Shown: positions 48,835 to 58,469 of the stretch, one piece after another
How the letters are laid out: each line of letters starts with the position of its first letter
Position numbering within the stretch: the stretch's first letter is position 1
Assembly (NCBI GenBank): GCA_963989245.1
Contig: OZ022341.1
Span: 47,720,126 to 47,784,125, forward strand
From: Nansenia antarctica
Lineage: Eukaryota > Chordata > Actinopteri > Argentiniformes > Microstomatidae
Direction: 5' to 3'
DNA length: 64,000 nt
The notes under the pieces: generated by a model
Told to the model about the DNA's origin: nothing
Database searches by the model: none
What the model saw: the letters and a program-made list of their open reading frames with translations, nothing else
Translations under genes and position numbers: made by a program

Positions 48835-49730
48835 GCCTGGTACACACATAAAGATTTTCAAAATCGGAACAGTTTTGATCGTATTGTGTGTGGTGTGCTC
48901 CGATATTCCCAATATAGCACACCACATACATAAAGATCTGTCCTACGACAGTCTCGTTCCCCAAGCCAGAAATCTTGCGTGATCAGGGTAGTAGGACCCT
49001 GACTAACCTGTATGAGGCAGCCATGTGCAACAGGGCAAATAAAGTGCCAAAGAACGAAAAGAAGAAGACGCATCAGTCAGCTCGCTTCTTGATTGGCTAC
49101 ATTCCATTCCACGTCACAATCGGACTCACGAGCAGGGTTGCCAGATGGGGCGGGTTATTGCCGAATGGGCTACTTTTGATCACACTGGGCCGGAAAAAAA
49201 GCATTTGGGCAGTTGGGCTGGATAAATATAATTTTAGGCGGTATCAAAATGTCAGTGCCTGAAAGTTACAAAATGCGTGAATTTAAAACAGACACCCTAA
49301 TAGCTACATACAATATGCAGGGTTTTTATTTTATTTTACATCATTGGCAACAGGCATACAGTTTGGGGGCAGGAGATGGGCACCTGCCCAATAGTAATTA
49401 GCGGTTTTCTGACAATATAGGTTTTGGGCTGGTTTTTGGTGGATTTAGCGGTTTTTAGACTGTGGTTAGGCTGGAAGATGTCAATCCTATCTGGCAACCC
49501 TGCTCGCGAGTTGTCAGTTTAGCCCACACTCAAGAGGACTTTTGATCGTAAATATTGAACACGTTTAACATTTACGATCATCTTATTGACTCTTAACACA
49601 CCTCACACCACAGGATAATCTTATAGGATAATCTTTAGAGCCATCCGATAATCGGGCATTGGCTGTCCTTGGTCGGAATGGGGGAAACCGGGCCCAAATC
49701 GGCCATATTATCTTTATGTGTGTACCAGGC
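48835..49730. mobile_element. 0.9-kb TIR element with TTAA flanks
   Basis: GCCTGGTACACACATAAAGA (48835-48854) is perfectly inverted at 49711-49730, and TTAA lies on both sides (48831-48834, 49731-49734). TTAA duplication is characteristic of piggyBac and Kolobok; a TA duplication with a longer TIR is an alternative reading. No transposase is visible. A smaller element is nested inside. Confidence 0.85.
49133..49502. mobile_element. 370-bp hAT-like MITE nested in the 0.9-kb element
   Basis: CAGGGTTGCCAGAT and its inverse ATCTGGCAACCCTG form the ends. The 8-bp flanks CTCACGAG and CTCGCGAG differ at one base, as expected for an old hAT-type target-site duplication. Confidence 0.88.
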
Positions 49731-49770
49731 TTAATTTATATATACAATTGCATTTATATTATATATATTC

Positions 49771-50232
49771 ATAGTGGAGTATTCAGACTCCTTCACTTTT
49801 TCCACATTTTGAAAAAGACTCAATTTAAAATGGATTAAATTGTAATAATTTGCCATCAATCCATGACAAAGCAAAACCACTTTTGGGGTAATTTCAGTAA
49901 ATGTATTAAAATGTAAATACAGAAATACCTCATGTACATTATTCAGACCCTTTGCAATGACACTCTTAAAAGTAGCTCAAATGCAAAAACGTAATCAACA
50001 AGTCACTCAATAAGTTCAATTGAGTCCATCTTAATGCAAGGATAATAGATCATGTCATTGTGGAATCAATATTATCTTTGTTTTCATAGGGTCTCTGATT
50101 TGCATAGGAATCAATTACACACTTAATAGTTTGATGGAAAATTATTTTAATTTAATCCATTTTAAATTGAGGCTATAACACAACAAAATGTGGAAAAAGT
50201 GAAGGGGTCTGAATACTTTCCGAATGCACTGT
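49771..50232. mobile_element. Tc1-like MITE
   Basis: The inverse ends share GTATTCAGACYCCTTCACTT and continue into TTTTCCACATTTTG; the right tip adds CGAATGCACTGT. This terminus is that of a widespread fish Tc1-like family. No transposase sequence remains in 460 bp. Confidence 0.8.
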
Positions 50233-50245
50233 CTATATATACTGT

Positions 50246-51398
50246 TGTCACAAACCGGGCCATAAGGTTAGGTCACCGTCACCCCCCCCCATAAGACGGG
50301 GGTCCAAAACAAACAACCTGAAAAACAAAACAAAAACACACAGCTCCAAAACTGGAGCATGCAACAGTGCATCCGCATAACTCGACTGGCCAAGTATTAG
50401 CTAATTGGGCTAAACCCTGTACTTTCCTGCACTACCTCCTGTGCAGCTAAAAGCAACCACGGCAGCCCCTCTTCCCAATCCCTATGCAGCTAAATACCAT
50501 CTGCCCGCAAAAGCGACTTAAGCGAGTGGTAAGCTGAAGACTGGTTATGTCTGATGCCGAGTAGTTTTAACATTTGGGCCATCAGGTGGGAGGAAAGATC
50601 TGACCCTTGGTCACTCTGGATGACTCTGCGGATATCAAACAAAGATATGAACTGCGCCAGGGCCTTAACCACAGACCTTGCCGTTATCATGCACAACGGA
50701 TAAGCTGACGGGTACTCGATGCTTTGACACAGCAAATACTGGCTACCAGACTTCGCACAGGGTAGCGGCCCCACACAATAAAAAATGCACAATTAGGCAC
50801 TCAAATGGCTGACTAATAGCTGGTTCAACAACCTGATTCGGCTTACCAGTTAGCTGACAAGTACTACAGCTTTTAACAAACAGAGAAACATCCTTTTTAA
50901 GTCGTGGCCAGAAGAAATGGCGTAAAATCCTGTCATGTGTTTTATGAACACCCATGTGTCCTGACCCATCATGAGCCAGTCTTAACACCTGACAACGAGG
51001 CCTAGATGGAACTACAACTTGAAAAATGGGATCCCCAACAAAATCCTTACCATGAGGCACCCACTTCTTTAAATTCAATTAAATGTGGAAGTTCCTCTCT
51101 ATCTAGTCTGCCTATCCCAAACTAATCTACTTTACTGCTCCCTAGTCTTCATGCGGATTAGCGGGCTATTTAAACACTAACAAAATCAAACGGAAACCAA
51201 AAACAAAGCTGTCTCAGGGCGGAGAGCACACTGCCACTGGGCTTCCAGAAAGACTTTAAAGACCCAGCTCAGGTGCTGCCAATAAGCCAGACGACCTCTG
51301 CCACGCCCACCTCTAGTAGCCTACCTGCCAGGATAGAATCCACAAACACAGGTAACAGGTAACAAGGTAACAGGCAGAGGGTGGAGAGGGTCGTCACA
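50246..51398 (-). mobile_element. Ty3/gypsy-like retrotransposon with large internal deletion
   Basis: On the minus strand the element starts TGTGACGACCC (at 51398) and ends GTTTGTGACA (at 50246). CTGT occurs on both sides (50242-50245, 51399-51402), a 4-bp target-site duplication. The first 300 bp (about 51085-51398) look like the 5' LTR, with a TTTAAATAG TATA-like motif. Integrase remnants follow, then a G-run like a polypurine tract. Gag, protease, reverse transcriptase and RNase H are missing. Confidence 0.75.
50410..51078 (-). pseudogene. Ty3/gypsy integrase relic
   Basis: The HHCC zinc-binding region is visible with GHMGVHKTHDRILRHFFWP and CSTCQLTGKP (about 50985-50855). The catalytic core shows VGPLPCAKSGSQYLL with the first aspartate position lost to a frameshift, IQSDQGSDL with the second aspartate, and SAYH. 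The third catalytic (Glu) segment is deleted. A later conserved block WEEGLPWLL(L)AA (about 50455-50490) marks the integrase C-terminal side. At least two frameshifts; non-functional. Confidence 0.8.
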
Positions 51399-51419
51399 CT
51401 GTATATAGTATATACTGTA

Positions 51420-51610
51420 CAGTGTTTCCCCTAAAATTGCCCTGGGGTGGCGGGCCGCCCCCCCCCCCAACAGGACCCCCCGCCCCCCCAAGAAAAACAG
51501 TTCCCACGGGGGTCTTCTTAAATTTGATCATCTGAATTTTAGGCGGGGGGGGGGGTCCATGCCACAGTCCATGCCACCCCCCCAAGGCAGCAAACCTAGG
51601 GGAAACACTG
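51420..51610. mobile_element. MITE with CAGTGTTTCCCCTA ends
   Basis: CAGTGTTTCCCCTA at 51420 is inverted as TAGGGGAAACACTG at 51597-51610. Interior holds long C- and G-runs, so it can fold strongly. Terminus suggests a hAT group; the 8-bp flanks are not identical. Confidence 0.7.
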
Positions 51611-52417
51611 CTGTACAATGTAATCAAATCAATCATAAAAAGGCAAGCTGAGGCGATTGTCAAGTAAATACATCAACTACTGTGAGTGACTTGATTTTTG
51701 CATATGCCAGTGCTGTTTAGTGGACAACATACAGTATATCATCCAGAGCCTCCTGTCAGTCACATCCAAGGGCCAGTGTGAGGGTGTGGAGGGGGAATTC
51801 CTCCTAGTCGCTGTGAGTCCATTTAGCATTTCCCCAAACCTAATGGTTACGTTCTGTATTTGGGGGAGGATAAGCAGTCCCTACATCTGTTCCATGGGGA
51901 AACTTTGCTAGCGGGGATACCCCAGTTTTGCTATTAGCCAAAAACAAATAGACCTAAATGACTCAGTCCCTATATGCCTAAAGTAAGTCACCAAACCAAC
52001 ATTTCTAATTTGTGAAAAACTGTTTTTAAATGCTGCCAGGCTGCCAGCCCACACACTCCCTCTCTGGAGCTTATTTACATAAAAGAGCTGTTACTTTTCC
52101 CTCCAACCTACTAAATATGAGCCGCTTCATCACAGTGTGTGTCCAGGGGCTTAATGTTTCTAGCTCGGCTGTGGCCCTTGCTCATCATTACCATTTTAAC
52201 ATAGCCCCACCACCTCCACTGGGCTACTGTATGATCATTCCACCTTCATGAACTGGCCTGGAAATTGCAATTCATGTCATTCACATCTCAACATCTTACA
52301 CAAGCCCAACAACTACAGACTGTATTGTATTGCATTGATGTAAATGAATGTAATGGACTAGCATGATAACAGATGTTTCTAATGAGAAATCTGTGCGATG
52401 ATGGGCAACAGAGAAAA

Positions 52418-52420
<3 letters not shown>
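51611..52420. other. no gene recognised
   Basis: Unassigned sequence. Confidence 0.5.
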
Positions 52421-52465
<45 letters not shown>

Positions 52466-52498
52466 TGACAATAAAGTTGAATCTAATCTAATAAAGTG
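52421..52498 (+). repeat. (GT)n joined to a LINE 3' tip
   Basis: A GT run (52421-52468) is followed by GACAATAAAGTTGAATCTAA and a CTAATAAAG end, the same LINE tip as at 48.8 kb. Confidence 0.7.
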
Positions 52499-52597
52499 AT
52501 GGATTTTATAGTGGCTTCAATAGTGCAAAAATGTTGAGCAGAGTACAATGATATGAAATGCAATATAATACAATATAGCAATATAGTATAGTAGTAC

Positions 52598-52929
52598 ATT
52601 GGGACACGTTCTAATGCTTTGGTCCTCATATCGGATCTGATGTAATGATCATCTGTTTAGAAAAATATGAATATATTTCCACATTGTTGAAAATCAATGA
52701 CACATCGTTAGTCAACTAACGCAGCTTGTTTTGTGAGCCTGCTAACAATGTAAAGTAGTGTTATAGTTAACTGGGTAGCAGTGGGGATTACTCACCGAAT
52801 CCATTGTGTTGCAGTATTTTGGCTTGACGAGCGAGTTTGTGTTGTGATTCTCAACAACGTTGAAACGTAGTTCCGTGTTTCAAAAGAAAAGGCAGATATG
52901 AGGACCAAAGCATTAGAACGTGTCACAAT
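52598..52929. mobile_element. 332-bp MITE with about 35-bp TIRs
   Basis: The left end reads GGACACGTTCTAATGCTTTG then GTCCTCATATC from about 52602, and is inverted at 52895-52929 with one mismatch. Flanks TAGTAC and TAGTCC may be a worn 6-bp duplication. No coding potential. Confidence 0.85.
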
Positions 52930-53229
52930 TAGTCCAATGGCATACACGTAATCCAGTAGTGTGAAGTAGTTATAATACAAATCGAATAATCTGATCATTT
53001 GTGAACATCTGTCGATGTTAATTCATACACCAGAATAGCTAAAATGTCAGCCAATGTTTATTTAATCATCAAGAGAGTGGGTAATGACTTGAAGGCAATA
53101 CAAGTGAAATTAGAATGTTTCCCAAGGGCATTTGATTCAAACTACATATGACAGCCAGTGTGGGCGATTTTGTTTGTGAAATAGACATGGCACTGAGATT
53201 AAGACTAATCTGATAGGATCATGAGCAAC

Positions 53230-53232
<3 letters not shown>

Positions 53233-53290
<58 letters not shown>
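53233..53290. repeat. (TAA)n microsatellite
   Basis: About 19 TAA units. Confidence 0.97.
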
Positions 53291-53292
<2 letters not shown>

Positions 53293-53463
53293 GTAATTTA
53301 GCTTCCAAACCGACTTAAATTGGTCCCAGCGGGACTTAAAGCCTTGGAATCTTTTTTACTATGTAAGACTGCAATATATACAGTATTTAGTGGTCCAATA
53401 AAGAACCACCACATGGAAAAACAAACCATGTAAAATTGCCATGAACTTCATCCATGTAATTAT

Positions 53464-54829
53464 TAGGGGTGGGCATCAATTATCGACGATCGAAATATTT
53501 TGCTCGATAATCATTAATAAATTGAGTGGAAATTAGTTTGTCCACGTTATGTGTGAGAAATGAACTTTGCATTTGCCTTCGCATTGAATTTCGCAACGCA
53601 GTACGGCATGATGCAACAAGTTCCCATTAGTTAGCCAGCAGAGCAAGCTCGGACATGGCGAAGCGAGCGAAACGAAGCTGCGACCCAACTGACTGGTGGA
53701 AATTGAACGAAAGAAGGTTTCCTAGGTTGGCCAAATTAGCGCGGACCTACCTCTGCATCCCCGCAACCTCGGTGCCCTCGGAGCGAGTGTTTTCTGAGGC
53801 TGGCCTGACTGTCACCAGATTGCGTTCGTCTCTCACCCCTGAACATGTTAACATGATCATCTTTCTGAACAAGAACCAGTAGGCCTGCCGCCTACAGTCT
53901 CTCGCTGGATTTTAAATTTAAATTAAGCTGGATGTTCTTAAGGACACCAACGTTTTCAGTCATCCTCCTATTTGTGAGTAACTGTTTTTTTTTTTTACTG
54001 CTCCTAATAGTCACAACCTGATGTAAACAGACACCTCTCGGAAATGAGAAAGACGTGAAATTCGTCTTGAAAGTTTTTTTGTTTTTTTTCAGATTTTCGT
54101 TTTTTTTGCTAACATTCAACTCAAAGATGTGAAGTACCCACTCGTTATTTTTCCGAACAGTTTTACGTTCATTAAATAAGTGTAATCTATAACACAATGA
54201 CTTTGTTTCTTGTTGTTTGATGGGGATTCATTATCTTTGATGGGGATTTTCTGTGCTTAGTGATTTCAGGTGTAGCAACTTTCAAATACTCATGTCGTCT
54301 TCAATTTGTTTCCGATTTCAATGTATGATGCATCATTTGAAAGCTTACAATCTGTAGTTTAAGCACATGTAAAAAACAGAAAAATTACTTCGCCTACAGG
54401 TAGCCCTTTTCATTGGCCTGTGTCACCTATGGTGAGTTACTTATTTTACTATATTTTTATTTATAACGTAAAATGTGTTTTTAAGTTAAACAATTTAGGC
54501 TACTCACTGCCTTGTTTAAGAGGATTGTTATCTGACTGTAGTGTCTAGTTTGAATGTGAATGAATGAATGTGTGCAATAGCAACTCAGCATGTGGGCAGC
54601 CTACTGGGCTAACGTTATGGCTCGCAGATATTTTTTTCTTTCTAAATGCTTTGTGAAATGGAATGCCTGGAAGGAATACAAGAATAACGTTTTTTCCCCA
54701 AGGAAAACATGCTTGTTATTCTGCCCTAGGCGTTGTTTTAATGAAAAAAAAGCTTATCAATTAATCCATAATTGATCGTTAATTCTTGTGATTATCGAAA
54801 AATAATTTTTTATCGTTTGCCCAGCCCTA
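53464..54829 (+). mobile_element. hAT-like element with internal deletion, perfect 8-bp duplication
   Basis: TAGGGGTGGGCA at the left and TGCCCAGCCCTA at the right are the tips, each flanked by GTAATTAT (53456-53463 and 54830-54837). Sub-terminal TATCGA/TCGATAA motifs are inverted at both ends. At 1366 bp it keeps only the end of a transposase gene. Confidence 0.9.
53655..53882 (+). pseudogene. hAT transposase C-terminal (dimerisation) domain in a short intact frame
   Basis: A 75-codon open frame starts at ATG 53655 with MAKRAKRS and runs directly into DPTDWWKLNERRFPRLAKLA, CIPATSVPSERVFSEAG and LTPEHVNMIIFLNKNQ. These are the conserved blocks of the hAT C-terminal dimerisation domain. A full transposase is about 600-700 residues, so the BED finger and RNase-H-like catalytic core are gone. 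The start codon followed at once by the C-terminal domain suggests an internal deletion that joined the original start to the end. The frame is unbroken and could in principle give a dimerisation-only protein, but no evidence of expression exists. Confidence 0.8.
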
Positions 54830-54837
54830 GTAATTAT

Positions 54838-56336
54838 AGTATTCAACATATCCATGCCACACTGCAGCCAGCCTCCGGTGTGATGTGAAATTGAGGCTTA
54901 TCTGAGATGCAGGCACAAAGCGATAATGTTCTCCCATGAAATTACGTATTTCATTGTTTCTACTTTGAACCTTGTCTTAGTGGTAATATTCCTACCTCAA
55001 TTATTTCAGAGCCAGATGTGTTTCACACCAAATCCATTTACAACACATTATATTACAATTATCTACAATGATTTACTTTTCTTTTCGGGAACATACTTTT
55101 TATTCCTATACTTAATTCCTATCACAGGTGTAAATTCAGGCAATGAAATGAAGGATTTACAAAAACGCTGCATCTTTTCACACAGCACTGGTGTGACCTC
55201 TCTGCAAGTAACCCAGCACTCTTGGTTCCACAGAAAGTAGAGGACAACGGATCAATCTGAGCATCTATTGATTGTCACTGCAGTTCAATACGTTACCAAG
55301 CCAGAGTCTGGGATGGAAACCAAAAAAAGAAAAAAGGGACAAACCAAAGACGTTTTATGCATACTCACCATAGAGGAGAAGGTCTAAAGAGAACACTAAA
55401 GGCTAAACACCAGACATATTGGTGATGGTGACCTGTAACTGTTTTGTTACAGTCCATAAGTTCTTCAGCCGGTATTTCCAAACAGCTGTATGGTGAGAGC
55501 ACAACAACAAAACAACATAAGAAGCTATCTGCTGCTATGCAGCGCACGCAAATTCAGTCTCCAGCTCTTATTCCCATCTCTGGAATCATAGCTCAAAATC
55601 ATAGCACAAAAGATCCCATTATGAAAGAGCCCCAAAAAATGAAAACAAAACAAACTGTGTGGGTTTCTTTTCTTCTGTGGAGCACAATAGGAGTTATCAC
55701 ACCCCCAGCAAGGCACTGTCAATCGTCTCCCTTGCTGATAAAGCCCCTGCAGCTTTCACAGCAAGCTTTCAAGCGACTTTACCGTAGGAGATCTCTCTGC
55801 AGTTTGTGTGTATTTTCAATTTCATATCAGGCCTGTGTTTCCTAATAAAACACAAATTCCTCCAAGGCCATCTGTTCATATGTGTGTGTGTAGGACACGT
55901 TTGTGTCTGGCACTGGGGACTAAGTAAGTCCCTTGAGGTGTTGCACTATAGATTCACAGCTCTTCTCACACACTTCACAGTCACTGGCCACTGGTTCGGA
56001 CAGGGAAGGACTCACAGATGGTACGGTTGTCAACCAAGGTCAGGGTCTACTACCATAATTTTTTTAGGTTAACTTTTTCAATTCACTCAATGAAATTGCA
56101 ATGGGTTTCAATAAGCCAGTCAGACAGATTAGTTGTCTATAGCCTGGCACACCCTGTTTGCCCACAGCCACAGTGCTTTCTTTATGTTCAATAGAAATAT
56201 ACAAATACAAACCTTTGACAAAATTCTGATTTGCATCAAGTTTCCATCTGAACAGTGAAGGAAGCTGCTGCTGTCCTATCCAGTCTTTGCTGTAGAACTG
56301 AGGTGTTTTGCATAGTGGTGATTTGACCCTAACCTA
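54838..56336. other. mostly unassigned
   Basis: No transposon ends recognised. It contains a candidate minus-strand exon at 55369-55485. Confidence 0.45.
55369..55485 (-). CDS. candidate 117-nt exon, unknown gene (low confidence)
   Basis: Minus strand: a T/G-rich pyrimidine tract ending CTCTCACCATACAG precedes it and GTGAGTATGC, a strong donor, follows. One frame is open throughout and includes EELMDCNKTVTGHHHQYVW. Its composition is not obviously protein-like and no family is recognised, so this rests on splice signals only. Confidence 0.2.
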
Positions 56337-56499
56337 ACCATAACTAAGGCTGCCACGATTAGTCGACTAGTCACGACGACGTCGACTACCAAAATCGTCC
56401 CCGACATATTTGGTAATCGCCGTAGTCGCATGTTTTTTTGGAGCTGAAATAAGCGTTTTTTTTTTTTTTTTTGCCTAGCACCAGGGGAGCCCCCCCCTC

Positions 56500-56560
56500 C
56501 CAAATGTCGTTGTTTGGTACCTGTACTATATCAATGACAATAAAGACCATTCATTTCATT
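56500..56560 (+). repeat. LINE 3' tip trace
   Basis: GTCGTTGTTTGGTACCTGTA, then CAATGACAATAAAG and a CATTCATTTCATTC tail. Same tip as at 16.56 kb on the opposite strand. Confidence 0.5.
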
Positions 56561-56688
56561 CGATAAGCATTCGTTTTTCTTCCCTGAAGCTGCCACTGGC
56601 TAGCGTCTCCCAGTGTCTTTGATGTACATGCGCAGTGTCGGTCATCCGGGGCACACGTGACTTCCCCGGAAAAACAAACAGAGAAATG

Positions 56689-57396
56689 TCTTCCTGTCCT
56701 CGTACCTCTAAAGTGTGGGAGCATTTCAACCACAACGTTGAAAAAAAGAATGTAAAATGTAAAATTTGCAAAGCTGAACTCGCTTATCATGGCAGCACGG
56801 CCAAGTTGCAGCGGGTGCTACGTTCAGCAGAGAGGGTGATCGGCTGTCCCTTGCCCTCCCTCAACTCCCTGCATGACACCAGGGCTCTGAGGAGGGCAAG
56901 GAAGATCATGGCAGACCCCTTCCACCCCGGCCACGGCCTCCTCACCCTGCTTCCCTCTGGAAGAAGGTTGCGGCTGCCTAAGGCACTGAAGGCCCGCCAC
57001 AGGCTCAGCTTCTACCCCTCAGCCGCCAGGCTGTTAAATGACTCTGGCTTCCCCCCCCCACCCCCCCGCCCCCAAGTCTGCCCAGGAATGAACTGGACTC
57101 ACTGTAAAAAACTCTGCACTGCACTTTACTTTATACCGCACTATCCAATGCACTGTTGTCTGTCCTGTGTTGTTGTTGTGTTGTCCTGTTTTTTGATATG
57201 TGAAAAAAGTATAAACGCACTTGCTGTGGTGACGAAGCAAATTCCTATATGTGTAATGCATAGTGGCAATAAACGTTATCTCAATCTCAATCTCAATCTC
57301 AATCTCTCAATCTCAAGCACGTCTATGATGCGCGAGCATCTAAAAAGGAAGCACGTTGTGGCAGATGACGAGGAAGACGATGGCTCGTCTCGGTAA
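56689..57396 (+). pseudogene. hAT transposase first exon (BED zinc finger) interrupted by a LINE end
   Basis: From the Met at 56689 the frame gives SKVWEHFNH, then KCKICKAELAYHG with the two cysteines of a BED finger (about 56755-56795). The finger's histidines appear only after 57322, as SMMREHLKRKHV. Between them lies the LINE end (56800-57315). Because insertion plus duplication is 522 bp (174 codons) and has no stop, the frame stays open from 56635 to 57396. The exon ends in an acidic DDEEDDGSSR stretch and a GTAAGC donor. The finger itself must be disrupted in the encoded product. Confidence 0.85.
56800..57315 (+). mobile_element. CR1/Rex1-group LINE 3' end inserted in the BED exon
   Basis: 5'-truncated LINE: LQRVLRSAERVIGCPLPSLN, then RRARKIMADPFHPGHGLLTL and LLPSGRRLRLP are the last blocks of its ORF. 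A 3' untranslated region and a (TCTCAA)n tail (57276-57315) follow. AGCACG (56794-56799, 57316-57321) is the target-site duplication. Confidence 0.85.
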
Positions 57397-57487
57397 GCTA
57401 GTTAGCTAATTATTGGCTAACGATATCGTTACGTTAGCTAAAAATGTTGTCTTAACGTTACAGTGCTAAGAAGGCGCGTTCTACTAT

Positions 57488-58245
57488 TAGTCCTTGGGCC
57501 AAACCATTTTTCACTACCAAATTCTGGGCAAATCCTAGATGTGATTTTCTTATTCCTATACATCCCTAGATTATGTTTTGATATGATAGACCTTTTGGAT
57601 TGGCAGCTTATTAGTAGTTATCACCTCGTAAAGGTACGGAGTGCTTTTTTCAAAACCGGAGTTTTGCCTAGAAAAGTCCCCTGCCATATCTTGCTCCCCT
57701 TCGTATGATTCGCGCCTAGCTGTGGTGTGGTTTTGATAGAGACATGAGGCTTTCATGTTCTTTATGCGCCTGAGTCTCCTAAACACGTAGAGACCAACCC
57801 CGAGTCGATCAATGATTCCTACGATGAGCTATGGTAACTTTACCGCACCTACCCCCTACCGATGAATGCCTAATTTTTGCGGTTTTCCGGAGGTATTGTG
57901 CGGTAGGTGCGGGAAAGTTACCATAGCTCAGCGTAGGAAGCTCTGATCGACTCGGGGTTGGTCTCTACGTGTTCAGGAGACCCAGGCGCATAAAGCTAAC
58001 CTGGCTCATGTCTCTATCACAAGCACAGCCCGAGCTATGCGCGACTGACGTGAAGGGGAGCAAAATATGGCAGGGGACTTGTGGACCCGAATGCAGGACA
58101 CTGAGGCGGAGTCAGATGAAAGGTCAAACCCATGGATGGGTACATTTATTGTTTTCTGAATTTGTATGTTTAAATATACAAATGATACATTATCTACTTA
58201 AAATATGCGTTAATTTACATAGTTTTCCAGAATAAAAATCTAAAA
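57488..58245. repeat. left arm of a large inverted repeat
   Basis: From TAGTCCTTGGGCCAAAC onward it is the reverse complement of 61480-62246, with indels. It includes a 400-bp palindromic unit (57679-58080). Confidence 0.85.
57679..58080. mobile_element. 400-bp near-palindromic foldback unit
   Basis: TCCCCTGCCATAT at the left pairs with ATATGGCAGGGGA at the right. Pairing continues through CCAACCCCGAGTCGATCA to a centre near 57880, where TACCGCACCTACC faces GGTAGGTGCGG. A sister unit is at about 61647-62048. Confidence 0.8.
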
Positions 58246-58380
58246 CAAAGTGCTTAAAACAAATAAAGTGTGTGTTTACCTCCTCAAATAAATTAACTTA
58301 GCCCCAGCCAGATCCATATTTAGAGGTAAGTTAGCAAGCTAGTTTAGAGTTAGTGGTAATGTATAGCTGGTTACTGGTTA

Positions 58381-58452
58381 GATAACGAAGCGACCTTGGG
58401 TTCCCTGAAAGGTGCTATATAAATGCAAGTTATTATTATTATTATTATTATT
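58381..58452 (+). repeat. LINE 3' tail, (TTA)n
   Basis: GGTGCTATATAAATGCAAG followed by about eight TTA units, a typical L2-group 3' end without its body. Confidence 0.6.
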
Positions 58453-58469
58453 ATAACTAGCTAGCTAGT

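Noticed and set aside
51394..51663. 89-codon minus-strand frame rich in Gly/Pro
   Set aside because: It results from G- and C-runs in a MITE.
54926..55240. 104-codon open frame, hydrophobic start
   Set aside because: AT-rich low-information peptide, no splice context and no known domain.
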